From Desulfovibrio desulfuricans (GTDB taxonomy: Bacteria > Desulfobacterota > Desulfovibrionia > Desulfovibrionales > Desulfovibrionaceae): a stretch of DNA of 64,000 nucleotides. How positions within the stretch are numbered: position 1 is the stretch's first letter; each line of letters opens with the position of its first letter. Location of the stretch: contig NZ_JANFYZ010000008.1 of the NCBI RefSeq assembly GCF_024460775.1, forward strand, positions 1-64,000. The letters are read 5' to 3'. Shown piece after piece: positions 51,224 through 60,430 of this stretch. The position numbers and the translations under genes are program-made. The notes beneath the pieces are model-generated. The model saw nothing but the letters and a program-made list of their open reading frames with translations. It did not search any database and was not told the DNA's origin.

Positions 51224-51310
51224 CATGGCACTGAGGCGTTCCGTACAGACGTAAGCGAAACTGCAATACCAGACCGTCCGCACGCATGCTGAGGTCTGAG
51301 GGGAGACAAG

Positions 51311-51997
51311 ATGGAAAACAGCGACCTGCAAACCATCCATGCTGCCTTGCAAACCGGCCCCTTTGCGGCCATGTCGGATACTGAACGCCAAAAGCTGGCC
51401 CTGCACGCCCGTGTGCAGCCATTCAGCCAGGGCGCGACGCTTTTTCGCGAAGGCGAAGCCACTACCGATGCCATGCTGCTGCTCTCGGGCATGGTCAAAC
51501 TGTGCCGCCACTCGGCTCAGGGCAAGGAATGTGTGCTGCACCTCGTGCGTTGCGGCAGAATGCTGGACGCAGGGGTGCTTTTTTATGAAGAAGGCCTGCC
51601 CGCAACGGCTATCGGAGTGCAGAACGGCGTAGTTTTGCGGCTCGAACGCAAGGCCCTGCTTGAAGCCCTGCGCAACGACGCGGCCCTTGGGGTAGCCATG
51701 CTGGCGGCCATGAGCCTGCGCCAACGCCTGTTCATCAACAAGATTGCGGGGTCGCAGGGTCGCATTTCCGTTTCGGGCCGGGTAGCGGCGTGGCTGCTGC
51801 ACCGTGCAAAAATGGAAAAAAGCGCTACCCTGAGCATGGGCGTTACCCAGGAAACCCTGGCCCGACAGATGGGGATAAGCCGGGAGAGTTTGAGCCGGGA
51901 GCTTAGCGCCCTGACATCAGCCGGACTCATTGACCGCGACCGACGCCGCATTATTCTGCTTGATGCCAACGCCCTGCGCGAAAGGGCAGAAGCATAG
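51311..51997 (+). CDS. Crp/Fnr-family transcription regulator
   Basis: A 228-residue protein with an N-terminal cyclic-nucleotide-binding-type beta barrel (about 16-130), a dimer helix (about 130-160) and a C-terminal helix-turn-helix with recognition segment Ile-Ser-Arg-Glu-Ser-Leu-Ser-Arg-Glu-Leu (about 185-194). The Glu/Ser/Arg pattern fits TGTGA-type sites, one of which lies upstream. It lacks an N-terminal Fe-S cysteine cluster of the Fnr type. It resembles HcpR-like regulators of nitrosative stress, but the effector is unknown. It precedes redox genes on the same strand. Confidence 0.9.
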   Translation: MENSDLQTIHAALQTGPFAAMSDTERQKLALHARVQPFSQGATLFREGEATTDAMLLLSGMVKLCRHSAQGKECVLHLVRCGRMLDAGVLFYEEGLPATAIGVQNGVVLRLERKALLEALRNDAALGVAMLAAMSLRQRLFINKIAGSQGRISVSGRVAAWLLHRAKMEKSATLSMGVTQETLARQMGISRESLSRELSALTSAGLIDRDRRRIILLDANALRERAEA

Positions 51998-52165
51998 ATT
52001 CATTTCATATCGATACCACTCTGTCGGCTGCAGGCGCAGCTTTGACCGTTATACAGTGAAGATGCCGCCACTCAGGCAGCACCGCCTTTATGAGTGCGCG
52101 CTCGCCAAGGAGCGCTCCAAACGCGATGAGAATGCAAACTCTCAAAACAGATTTTCAGGATCAGC

Positions 52166-52747
52166 ATGAACGCTTGCATTGTTTATTCTTCCTGCACGGG
52201 CAATACCCGCAAAGTGGCTGAGGCTCTGGCCGACACCTCGGGTCTTCCCTGCTTTCCCGTGCGCATCGCCCCTGAGCCGGATGACTTTGATATACTGGCC
52301 CTGGGCTTCTGGGTGCGCAAAGGCCTGCCTGATGCCCGCGCCCTGCGCTACATGGAGCGTATACGCGGCAAGCACGTATTTTTTTTCGGCACGCTGGGCG
52401 CGTGGCCCCATTCAGACCACGCCCGCCGCTGCATGGCGGCAACGCACAAAATTTTACAGGCTGGCGGCAATGCGGTAGTTGATGGATTCTTGTGCCAGGG
52501 CCGGGTCAATCCGCAGGTGGTTGCCGCATCCCAACGCAAGGGCGGCCATCCCCTGAGTCCAGAGCGTCTGGCCCGCCTGCGCGAGGCTGAGCGCCATCCG
52601 GACGCGGCAGATCTTGCTGCGGCGCGCCTGCACTGGCAACGCAGCCTGCAAAAATACACTGCCAATGCCCCAGCCCCGCAACCCCCTTGTCTTGCCGCAG
52701 GCATCTTATCCACGCCGGAACCCATCGGCAGCAATACCTCGCTGTAA
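52166..52747 (+). CDS. Flavodoxin-like protein
   Basis: A 193-residue protein with the FMN-phosphate loop near the start (Ser-Ser-Cys-Thr-Gly-Asn-Thr, 9-15), then Leu-Gly-Phe-Trp and Phe-Phe-Gly-Thr-Leu-Gly-Ala near the flavin ring. The C-terminal helix region (Leu-Arg-Glu-Ala-Glu-Arg) is longer than in a small flavodoxin. It probably carries electrons or is a single-domain reductase partner; BilS-type flavodoxins look similar, but no bilirubin reductase is nearby. Followed after 31 bases by a PNPOx-fold protein. Confidence 0.83.
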   Translation: MNACIVYSSCTGNTRKVAEALADTSGLPCFPVRIAPEPDDFDILALGFWVRKGLPDARALRYMERIRGKHVFFFGTLGAWPHSDHARRCMAATHKILQAGGNAVVDGFLCQGRVNPQVVAASQRKGGHPLSPERLARLREAERHPDAADLAAARLHWQRSLQKYTANAPAPQPPCLAAGILSTPEPIGSNTSL

Positions 52748-52778
52748 CCAGACAGCAGGCCAGTATCAGGAGCCGCAA

Positions 52779-53231
52779 ATGCGCAAACATAACCGCGAAT
52801 GCCTTGATCCGGCATTTTTTGACGAAGTTTTTTCCACCGCCGAAGACCTCTGCCTTGCCATGCACGACGGGGAATTTCCCTATGTCATTCCGCTCAACTT
52901 TGTGCGCCAGGGCAACTGCATCTACGTCCACTGCGCCCTTGAAGGTCACAAGCTGGACTGTATCCGCCGCAACCCCAATGTGGCCTTTACCTTGTATGCG
53001 GATGTGACCATCCATAGGGAAAAGTCCACGACCTATTACAAATCGCTGTGCGGCACCGGACGCGCCGTGATTGTGGATGATCCGGCGGAAAAGGGCCTCG
53101 CCCTTGATGCCCTGGCAGTGCGCTACGCCGCCCTTTGCCCCACGCCCACGCCGGATGCGGCCCTTGCCCGCACGGGCGTGGTACGCATTGACATTGTGGA
53201 TCTGGTGGGCAAGCGCAAACTGCCCAAGTAA
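52779..53231 (+). CDS. PNPOx-fold flavin-binding protein, NimA-like
   Basis: A 150-residue split-barrel protein with Met-His-Asp-Gly-Glu-Phe-Pro-Tyr-Val-Ile-Pro-Leu-Asn-Phe, His-Cys-Ala-Leu-Glu-Gly-His-Lys, and Lys-Ser-Thr-Thr-Tyr-Tyr-Lys-Ser-Leu-Cys-Gly. This pattern fits the pyridoxamine-oxidase-like family of nitroimidazole resistance (NimA) proteins and heme- or F420-type relatives. CAGGAG precedes the ATG at 52779. It likely reduces small molecules with flavin electrons from the flavodoxin-like protein upstream. Confidence 0.85.
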   Translation: MRKHNRECLDPAFFDEVFSTAEDLCLAMHDGEFPYVIPLNFVRQGNCIYVHCALEGHKLDCIRRNPNVAFTLYADVTIHREKSTTYYKSLCGTGRAVIVDDPAEKGLALDALAVRYAALCPTPTPDAALARTGVVRIDIVDLVGKRKLPK

Positions 53232-53298
53232 ACGCCTCACCCCATGCACGGCGGCGCGTAACAACGCCATAACATGCCGAATGTAAAGGAAGTCTGAC

Positions 53299-54687
53299 AT
53301 GCGCGGAGCTTCCCGCCTTATCCCCTTGCCTTCTTTTCTGGCCCTGCTGCCTGCTGGAGCGCACTTCTGGCGCAGCGGTCAGCCCGGCCTCGCCGCCGCC
53401 TGCCTTGCTCTGGCCCTGCTTGCCTGGGGCCGCGCCGCGTGGGTGCGCCTGCTGCTCCTGCTGGTGCTGCCCCTGCTGGCCGCCCGCTGGATATGGGCTG
53501 CGGCCCAGTTTGTGCAAATGCGCATGTTCATGGGCGAACCGTGGCACAGGCTGGCTGTTATCCTGCTGAGCGTTGCCCTGTTGACGGCGCTTGCCGCCCT
53601 GCCCCTGCTGCGCGAATCCGCGCGACAACGCTACCACAAGGGGGACACGAGCGTGCGCACCCAACTGGCCGCCCTGTTCCTTTGCCTTGTCCTGTTGCTG
53701 CCAGTCTGGCTTATGAAGCCGCAGATGCTGGTTATAGAACGGTTTTTCCCCCAATGGGGATCACTGCAACTTGCGCTGGCGAGCATCTGGGCGGCCTGCG
53801 CAGCCGGATGGCTGAGCGGCAAAAAGGTTCCGCAGGTCAGAATGCGCCTGTGGCGGCTTTTTTCACTGGTCTTTTTCGCCCAGCTTGTCCTTGGGCTCGC
53901 TCTGGAAAGCCGCTTTCTTCTCAGCGGGCAACTGCATCTGCCCGTTCCGGGGCTGATCGCCGCCGCGCCCATCTATCGTGGCGGCGGCTGGTTCATGCTG
54001 GGCCTGTTCACTTTTTCCACCCTGATTGCGGGCGCGGCCTGGTGCAGCCATCTTTGCTACTTTGGCGTGTGGGATGCCAGCGCCGCAAAGTCCTGCGCCG
54101 GAGGCCCGCACGGATTATCTGCGATAAAAAATTCCGGCTCTGCAAACACCGATTCCGGTAATGTTGCTCCGCCCGTTCCCCGCCGCGCTCCCAGGTGGTT
54201 GCCATATCTGCGGCTCGCCATGCTGGGCCTGACCCTTGCCGTTCCCCTGCTCTTGCGTTTTTCGGGTGCGCCGCTGGAGGCGGCTCTTGCCTGCGGCCTA
54301 TTGCTTGGACTGCTGGCTGTACCGGCATCCCTGCTGGTCAGCCGCAAAGCCGGATATGCCGCCTACTGCCGGGGCCTCTGCCCCTTGGGGCTGCTGGCAA
54401 AGTGGATTGGGCGCATTACCCCCTGGCGCGTGCGCCGCACAGGCCCCTGCCGCCGCTGCATGGCCTGCGTACGGGTATGCCGTCAGGACGCCATGGGTGA
54501 CCCCATGACGACATCAGGCCCCAATGCGGACTGCAATCTGTGCCGCGACTGCATAGCTGTATGCCCGCAAAAGGCGCTCTCCATAACCTGCTACGGCATG
54601 CACGGCACGCAAGCCTGGGCAGGCCCAACACTCATTGCCCTGCTTGCTGCCCTGCACGCGGCATTTCTTGCCATGGCCCGTATCTAG
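53299..54687 (+). CDS. Polytopic membrane protein with C-terminal 2x[4Fe-4S] ferredoxin domain
   Basis: A 462-residue protein with about ten hydrophobic helices and NapH/CcoG-like signatures: Trp-Cys-Ser-His-Leu-Cys-Tyr-Phe-Gly, then Cys-Arg-Gly-Leu-Cys-Pro-Leu-Gly. The C-terminal ferredoxin (from about 390) has Cys-x2-Cys-x2-Cys-x3-Cys twice. It should move electrons across or within the membrane, perhaps to flavin proteins upstream. AAGGAAG precedes the ATG. Compared with the short homologue at 137-907, this has an extra N-terminal membrane block. Confidence 0.85.
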   Translation: MRGASRLIPLPSFLALLPAGAHFWRSGQPGLAAACLALALLAWGRAAWVRLLLLLVLPLLAARWIWAAAQFVQMRMFMGEPWHRLAVILLSVALLTALAALPLLRESARQRYHKGDTSVRTQLAALFLCLVLLLPVWLMKPQMLVIERFFPQWGSLQLALASIWAACAAGWLSGKKVPQVRMRLWRLFSLVFFAQLVLGLALESRFLLSGQLHLPVPGLIAAAPIYRGGGWFMLGLFTFSTLIAGAAWCSHLCYFGVWDASAAKSCAGGPHGLSAIKNSGSANTDSGNVAPPVPRRAPRWLPYLRLAMLGLTLAVPLLLRFSGAPLEAALACGLLLGLLAVPASLLVSRKAGYAAYCRGLCPLGLLAKWIGRITPWRVRRTGPCRRCMACVRVCRQDAMGDPMTTSGPNADCNLCRDCIAVCPQKALSITCYGMHGTQAWAGPTLIALLAALHAAFLAMARI

Positions 54688-54796
54688 ACCAGATTAGCTT
54701 TGAAATGCTCCAACGCAGCCACAAACAGTTCATTCAACCAGGGAAGCACGGCTTCACAACCCGCGATTCTCGCAACATCTAGTAACGAGGATGCCA

Positions 54797-55336
54797 ATGA
54801 TGCGTGTTTTGCGCCGCCTGCGGGCAGGCACAATGGCCCCGCCCAGGGCCGACTGGAATGAAATATTCTGGGCATGGGCAGGCAGTTGCCTGTCCATAAT
54901 CAGCCTTGCGCTGCTTGAAAAGCTCTGCTCGCAAGAGTGGAATCTGCCCCTGCTCATCGGCTCGTTCGGCGCTTCCGCCGTGCTGGCCTTTGGCGCGCCC
55001 CACAGCCCGCTGGCCCAGCCCCGCAATCTTGTGGGCGGGCACGTGCTTTCCGCGCTTGTGGGCGTGAGCTGCCAGCTCCTGTTCAGCGATAATCCGGTGC
55101 TGGCCTCGGGCCTTGCTGTTTCCACGGCCATCGCCCTCATGCACGCAACGCAGACCCTGCATCCTCCGGGCGGCGCAACGGCTCTTATCGCCGTCATCGG
55201 CGGCCCCGGCATCCACAGTCTCGGCTACTGGTACGTACTCCTGCCCTGCGCAGCGGGGGCCATCTGCATGCTGGCCCTGGCCTATGCGGCCAACAATCTC
55301 GCCGCCCGCAAGAGGTATCCCCTTTTCTGGTGGTAA
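54797..55336 (+). CDS. HPP-family integral membrane protein
   Basis: A 179-residue protein of four or five helices with the HPP signature Leu-His-Pro-Pro-Gly-Gly-Ala-Thr-Ala-Leu (about 118-127) and Gly-Ser-Phe-Gly-Ala-Ser-Ala-Val-Leu. HPP proteins are linked to nitrite transport in plants and cyanobacteria. That fits a nitrogen-oxide theme for this cluster but is not proof. GAGG precedes the ATG at 54797; 54791 is an in-frame alternative. Confidence 0.88.
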   Translation: MMRVLRRLRAGTMAPPRADWNEIFWAWAGSCLSIISLALLEKLCSQEWNLPLLIGSFGASAVLAFGAPHSPLAQPRNLVGGHVLSALVGVSCQLLFSDNPVLASGLAVSTAIALMHATQTLHPPGGATALIAVIGGPGIHSLGYWYVLLPCAAGAICMLALAYAANNLAARKRYPLFWW

Positions 55337-55394
55337 GGGTCTTACAAAAAACGCGGTGCTGACGATCCATATTTGCAGCACAGAGTCATAACAG

Positions 55395-55452
55395 TTTGCC
55401 TGCCTTCGTGGAGTCTGCCCTTGCGGCCCTTCACGAAGGCAGGCAAATTTCG
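55395..55452 (+). terminator. 16-bp perfect hairpin between the HPP and azlC genes
   Basis: Arms 55395-55410 and 55432-55447 pair perfectly around a 21-base loop, with TTTCGCTTC after. Likely the terminator of the HPP unit. The gap 55337-55637 holds no convincing gene; a 69-codon ORF at 55396-55605 starts inside the stem and is not supported. Confidence 0.65.
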
Positions 55453-55637
55453 CTTCATGGATGGAGGCAGCAAACGAAACACCTTGCTTTCTCCATTGCA
55501 TCTGCTTGGCTCATGCTAGAAGGGCAGCCCGCCGAACTCCAGCCAGCCGCCGAACCTGGAACCAATCCCTGGCTCTGGCTTGCCAGCCAGGAGCAAAGGG
55601 CGTAGCCTCATTGTCTTACTTTTATCGAGGTTATGAC

Positions 55638-56438
55638 ATGTCCGGCATATCTTCCGCTTCCCCCCTGGCGGAGGGCCTGCGGCGCGCACTGCCCATTGTG
55701 CTGGGCTACCTGCCCGTAGGCTTCGCTTTTGGGGTTCTTGCAGTCAAGAACAACATCCCGCCCTCTCTGGCTGTCGCCATGTCCGTGCTCATGTTTTCCG
55801 GCTCCGGCCAGTTCGTGTTCGCGGGCATGTGGGGCGCTGGCGCAAGCGCGCTCTCCATCATGGCGGCAGTGTTTATTGTAAACCTGCGCTATCTGCTGCA
55901 ATCCGCCGCAGAATCTCCCTGGCTGGCTGGCCTGCCGCGCGGGCAACGCTTTCTGCTGGGCCTCGGCCTTACGGACGAAACCTTTGCCGTCCATGTTACG
56001 GCTTTTCAGAACGGTTGGCAGCGCAGCCTCACCACGCTCTTTGTCTGCAACCAGACCGCGCAGCTGGGCTGGGTTTCCGGTGCGGCCATCGGCGCGTTCT
56101 GCGGCGAGCTTGTGAGCGATGTCAAGCCGCTGGGCCTTGATTATGCCCTCACCGCCATGTTTCTGGCCCTGTTGGTGCCGCAGTGCGTCAGCCGCCTGCA
56201 TGTGCTGGTGGCGCTCTTTACCACCACGCTTTCCATCAGCCTCAAGGCAGCGGGCATGACCCAGTGGAACATTGCCGTTGCCACGGTGCTTGGCGCAAGC
56301 CTTGGCACATGGCTCTTGGTGCGCAAGGCGCGGCACGAGGGCGCACCCCTTGACCTTGCCGACCGGCAAAGCAAGGATGCAGACAGCCGCGATATCAGCA
56401 ACATGGCGACACCGCGCACAGAGGAGGCCGAATCATGA
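55638..56438 (+). CDS. azlC: AzlC-family branched-chain amino acid exporter, large subunit
   Basis: A 266-residue membrane protein with the AzlC pattern Pro-Ile-Val-Leu-Gly-Tyr-x-Pro-Val-Gly-Phe-Ala-Phe-Gly and Phe-Ser-Gly-Ser-Gly-Gln-Phe, then Leu-Thr-Asp-Glu-Thr-Phe-Ala. It forms the exporter with AzlD. CGAGG precedes the ATG at 55638; the longer reading from 55461 is rejected. Overlaps azlD by 4 bases. Confidence 0.92.
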   Translation: MSGISSASPLAEGLRRALPIVLGYLPVGFAFGVLAVKNNIPPSLAVAMSVLMFSGSGQFVFAGMWGAGASALSIMAAVFIVNLRYLLQSAAESPWLAGLPRGQRFLLGLGLTDETFAVHVTAFQNGWQRSLTTLFVCNQTAQLGWVSGAAIGAFCGELVSDVKPLGLDYALTAMFLALLVPQCVSRLHVLVALFTTTLSISLKAAGMTQWNIAVATVLGASLGTWLLVRKARHEGAPLDLADRQSKDADSRDISNMATPRTEEAES

Positions 56439-56785
56439 ACGAAAGCGGATGGTTCAGCACCCATGCGGCCCTGCTGCTCTGCCTGCTTGGCAGTGTTCTG
56501 GTTACTGTTCTGCCCAAGATCCTGCCTGTCACTTTTTTGAAGGGCGACAGCCTGCCTCCGCTGCTGCGGCACTGGCTGTCCTTTGTGCCCGTCGCCGTCA
56601 TGGCGGCTCTGGTGGGGCCGGACGTGTTTTTTTACGAAGGTCATTTTAACGCTGGCCCCTCCAACCTGTTCCTGATGGTGGCCCTGCCCTCTCTGCTGGT
56701 TGCGTGGTGGTCAAAGAACTACTTTCTCACCATCGCTTTCGGCATTGGCCTTGTCATTCTGGCCCGCTGGACCGGGTTGTACTGA
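56435..56785 (+). CDS. azlD: AzlD-family exporter small subunit
   Basis: A 116-residue protein of three to four helices. The Thr-Val-Leu-Pro-Lys-Ile-Leu-Pro motif (near 28-35) and Arg-His-Trp-Leu-Ser-Phe-Val-Pro-Val-Ala-Val-Met-Ala-Ala are typical. It pairs with AzlC. Overlaps both neighbours (4 bases and 1 base). Confidence 0.92.
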   Translation: MNESGWFSTHAALLLCLLGSVLVTVLPKILPVTFLKGDSLPPLLRHWLSFVPVAVMAALVGPDVFFYEGHFNAGPSNLFLMVALPSLLVAWWSKNYFLTIAFGIGLVILARWTGLY

Positions 56786-57093
56786 TGCCGCGCGCACGAG
56801 GGTCCGCTTCCGGGCCGCCTTCCCTGCGCGAAAGGCGCAAACCGGCTCCAGCACTGCCGCCGCCAACACGCAGCGCCAGCCTTTTGGTGCGCATTGCGCC
56901 GGAGCATACGGGGCTGTTCCGCTTTTTGCTCGAAGCTTATGAGCACATTGCCTATTTTACCGTGCTTGAAAACAAGACCGCCCTGCTGCGGGTTATTTAT
57001 TCCCCCCACAGGGAGCGAGAGGCGCGCGAGGCTCTGGGCCAGATGGCCCAAAGCCTGCCCTTCACCGTGGAGGAATGGCCCAAGCAGGCATAA
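56785..57093 (+). CDS. DUF4911-like small soluble protein
   Basis: A 102-residue protein: a basic, Pro-rich first third, then a compact alpha/beta domain (about 34-98) with Leu-Phe-Arg-Phe-Leu-Leu-Glu-Ala-Tyr-Glu and Leu-Leu-Arg-Val-Ile-Tyr-Ser-Pro. It resembles DUF4911 proteins of Desulfovibrio and their relatives. Function unknown. It starts at the azlD stop (1-base overlap), so is translationally coupled to the exporter. Confidence 0.68.
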   Translation: MPRARGSASGPPSLRERRKPAPALPPPTRSASLLVRIAPEHTGLFRFLLEAYEHIAYFTVLENKTALLRVIYSPHREREAREALGQMAQSLPFTVEEWPKQA

Positions 57094-57171
57094 TCGACGC
57101 TCTCAGGCTGCGTCTGTAGCATCTGCGCAGGACGGCTCAGGACTGGCCGGGACTGCTGCCGCAAAAACACT

Positions 57172-57199
57172 TTGAGCTGCGCGCAAATTCTGTTACAAT
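57172..57199 (+). promoter_or_regulatory. Sigma-70-type promoter of the pyrH operon
   Basis: TTGAGC (57172-57177), 16-base spacer, TACAAT (57194-57199). Transcript would begin near 57206, about 85 bases before pyrH. Confidence 0.65.
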
Positions 57200-57289
57200 T
57201 CTTTCGTTTTGGGGCAGGGCCAAAAGTCCAGCCCTTTTCCTGCGTCCGGCGAAAGCCCGCAACACCTCAGCCTTTACCAAGGCGGACTC

Positions 57290-58003
57290 ATGCCCACACT
57301 GAAATACAAGCGCGTGCTGCTCAAGCTGAGCGGCGAGGCCCTGGCCGGAGAGAACAAGACCGGCATTGACCCGGAAACCGTAGCCACCATCTGCCGTGAA
57401 ATCGGCACCGTGCTCGAAATGGGCGTGGAAATGGCCCTTGTAATTGGCGGGGGCAATATTTTTCGCGGGCTTTCCGGCTCGGCCAAGGGCATGGAACGTT
57501 CGTCCGCCGACTACATGGGCATGCTGGCCACAGTGCTCAACGCGCTGGCCGTGCAGGATATGCTGGAAAAGCTGGGTTACCCCACGCGCGTGCTTTCGGC
57601 CATCACCATGCAGGAAGTGTGTGAACCCTTCATCCGCCGCCGCGCCCTGCGCCACATGGAAAAGGGCCGCGTGGTCATCTGCGCCGCAGGCACCGGCAAC
57701 CCCTACTTCACCACAGACACCACCGCCGCCCTGCGCGGCATGGAACTGAAGTGCGACGCCATCATCAAGGCCACCAAGGTTGACGGCATCTACGACAAAG
57801 ACCCCAACAAATATTCCGATGCCGTCAAGTACGACAGCATCACCTATGACGAAACACTGGCGCGCCATCTGGGCGTCATGGACGCCACGGCCTTTGCCCT
57901 TGTGCGCGACAACAACGTGCCCATCATCGTGTGCCGCATGTTTGGCGGCGACATCTGCCGCGCCGTCACCGGCGAGTCCGTAGGCACCATCGTTCAGAAC
58001 TGA
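57290..58003 (+). CDS. pyrH: UMP kinase
   Basis: A 237-residue amino-acid-kinase-fold enzyme with Leu-Lys-Leu-Ser-Gly-Glu-Ala-Leu at the start, Gly-Gly-Gly-Asn-Ile-Phe-Arg-Gly, [12 protein letters not shown] and Lys-Ala-Thr-Lys-Val-Asp-Gly. It turns UMP into UDP. The start at 57290 begins at the conserved N-terminus. Usual upstream genes rpsB and tsf are not here; azlCD precedes instead. Confidence 0.96.
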   Translation: MPTLKYKRVLLKLSGEALAGENKTGIDPETVATICREIGTVLEMGVEMALVIGGGNIFRGLSGSAKGMERSSADYMGMLATVLNALAVQDMLEKLGYPTRVLSAITMQEVCEPFIRRRALRHMEKGRVVICAAGTGNPYFTTDTTAALRGMELKCDAIIKATKVDGIYDKDPNKYSDAVKYDSITYDETLARHLGVMDATAFALVRDNNVPIIVCRMFGGDICRAVTGESVGTIVQN

Positions 58004-58023
58004 GCCCCCCAAGGAGAATACTG

Positions 58024-58584
58024 ATGGATATAGACAGCATCCTTCTGGACGCCGAAGACCGTATGGAAAAGGCCCTTGCCGCGCAGGAACGCGATTTTTC
58101 CAAGCTGCGCACGGGCCGCGCCTCCACCGCCCTGGTGGACGGCATCAAGGGCGACTATTACGGCACCCCCACGCCCATCAGCCAGATGGCCTCCGTTGCC
58201 GTGCCCGACAGCCGCACCGTGACCATCCAGCCATGGGACAAGGGCGGCATTTCTGTGATTGAAAAGGCCATTCTGAAGTCTGACCTGGGCCTTACGCCCA
58301 TCAATGACGGCAAGGTCATCCGCATCATGATTCCGCCGTTGACTGAAGACCGCCGCAAGGATCTGGTCAAGGTGGCCCGCAAATACACCGAAGACGCCAA
58401 GGTGGCGGTGCGCAACGTGCGCCGCGACGCCAACGACAGTCTGAAAAAGCTGGAAAAAGACAAGGCCATCAGCGAAGACGAACAGAAGAAGGCTTCTGAA
58501 GACGTGCAAAAGCTGACGGACAAGTTTGTGGCTGATGCCGACAAAAAGTGCGCGGCCAAAGAAAAGGAAATCATGGAAATCTAG
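58024..58584 (+). CDS. frr: Ribosome recycling factor
   Basis: A 186-residue protein with the RRF pattern: Leu-Arg-Thr-Gly-Arg-Ala-Ser near 29-35, Pro-Trp-Asp, and the C-terminal [10 protein letters not shown] helix. It splits post-termination ribosomes with EF-G. AAGGAG lies upstream of the ATG, 20 bases after pyrH. Confidence 0.97.
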   Translation: MDIDSILLDAEDRMEKALAAQERDFSKLRTGRASTALVDGIKGDYYGTPTPISQMASVAVPDSRTVTIQPWDKGGISVIEKAILKSDLGLTPINDGKVIRIMIPPLTEDRRKDLVKVARKYTEDAKVAVRNVRRDANDSLKKLEKDKAISEDEQKKASEDVQKLTDKFVADADKKCAAKEKEIMEI

Positions 58585-58700
58585 CCCGTGGCGGATTTTC
58601 CGCCCGGGTTGTGCGCGCCCCGCAAGCACTTTGCGGGGCGCGGCTTTGCCGCCGCAGACAAGGCCGCAGACCCGCAGGACTTTTCACCACAGGCTTTTGC

Positions 58701-59412
<712 letters not shown>

Positions 59413-59423
<11 letters not shown>

Positions 59424-60228
59424 TCCTTCAACGCAATCCATCGATATCCGCCGTATTTTCACAGGCCTTGCCCTTGCCGCGGTCCTGCTGCTGGCACTCT
59501 GGTTCAGGGGCCTGCCCTTGCTGTTCGTTATTTTGCTGGTATGCGCCCTCGGCCTGTGGGAATTCTACTCCCTGTTCTGGGGTTCCAGCCGTGTGCCCAG
59601 CCGCATTTGCGCCATCGTGCTTGGCTGGTGCATGATCTGCCTCACGTGGCTGCACAGGCCGCAAGATGCTCTGGTCTGCCTTGGCGCTGGCTTTGTGCTG
59701 GCCTCCATGAGTTTTCTTTTTCGGTGGGATGTTGTTGAAGACGACAATGCCTTTGCCTCCAGCGGCATCTTCATGGCGGGGCTGGCCTATGTGCCACTGC
59801 TGCTGCTTCCGGCGACCTACCTCTCCACAACCAAGCTCATCTTTGTTATTGCAGCGGTGGCTATTTCAGACACCACCGCCTACTTTGTGGGGACCCGATT
59901 CGGCCACCACAAGCTGTGGCCCCGCGTCAGCCCCAAGAAAAGCTCGGAGGGCGCGGTGGGCAGCCTTGTTGGCTGCGTGATCTTTTGCGCCATTTACGGC
60001 GAAATTTACGGCAAAACCGGCTGGTTCTCCTTTGCTCTGCTGGGCATTGCGGTCAATGCCTTCGCCCAGTTGGGCGACCTCTTTGAATCCGCCCTCAAAC
60101 GCTCGGTGAACATCAAGGATTCCGGCAACCTGCTGCCAGGGCACGGCGGCATCCTCGACAGGGCCGACAGCCTGCTGTTTGCCATGCCCATGGTGGCCGT
60201 TGTTGACCAGTGGTTTTTCTTCTTTTAA
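59413..60228 (+). CDS. cdsA: Phosphatidate cytidylyltransferase
   Basis: A 271-residue inner-membrane enzyme with about seven helices and the CdsA C-terminal signature (Lys-Arg-Ser-x-x-x-Lys-Asp-Ser-Gly-Asn-Leu-Leu-Pro-Gly-His-Gly-Gly-x-x-Asp-Arg-x-Asp-Ser). It makes CDP-diacylglycerol. AGGAG lies before the ATG at 59413. Confidence 0.95.
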
Positions 60229-60305
60229 GGCCTGTTGGCACTATGACTCTTTTGCCCCCTGCTTGCGCGGGGGGCGAAGCTTCTCATAGTGTTAATGGCC
60301 CTTAG
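60227..60305 (+). terminator. Large hairpin between cdsA and dxr
   Basis: Outer 8-bp stem (60239-60246 with 60284-60291), inner G/C stem (about 60254-60259 with 60269-60275), and further outer pairing at the ends. No long T run, so it may be a processing or partial termination site inside the operon. Confidence 0.4.
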
Positions 60306-60430
60306 AGCCTCTTTATTTTGAAATCCTCGGTTATCCCCACCGGGGAGCTTGAATTTTTTGCCGCAGTACCAATCTTATGCGCACACGCGCCGCGAACACC
60401 TGCGCGCGCCCATTAAAGGACAACGTCACC

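Larger units (their letters stand above)
50914..51310. other. Gene-free region before the Crp/Fnr gene
   Basis: No supported ORF. It contains a perfect Crp/Fnr-type site (51147-51162) and an inverted repeat (51199-51205 with 51217-51223). The left part is moderately AT-rich. Confidence 0.6.

Noticed and set aside
51311-51997. CooA (CO-sensing regulator) identity for the Crp/Fnr protein
   Set aside because: Its closeness to the coo operon is tempting, but I cannot see the CooA heme-ligand pattern (Cys and His two residues apart after the first beta barrel strands), and the upstream site is of TGTGA-N6-TCACA type, not the CooA type.
55396-55605. 69-codon ORF before azlC
   Set aside because: It starts inside the perfect hairpin at 55395-55447, has no ribosome site and no family features.
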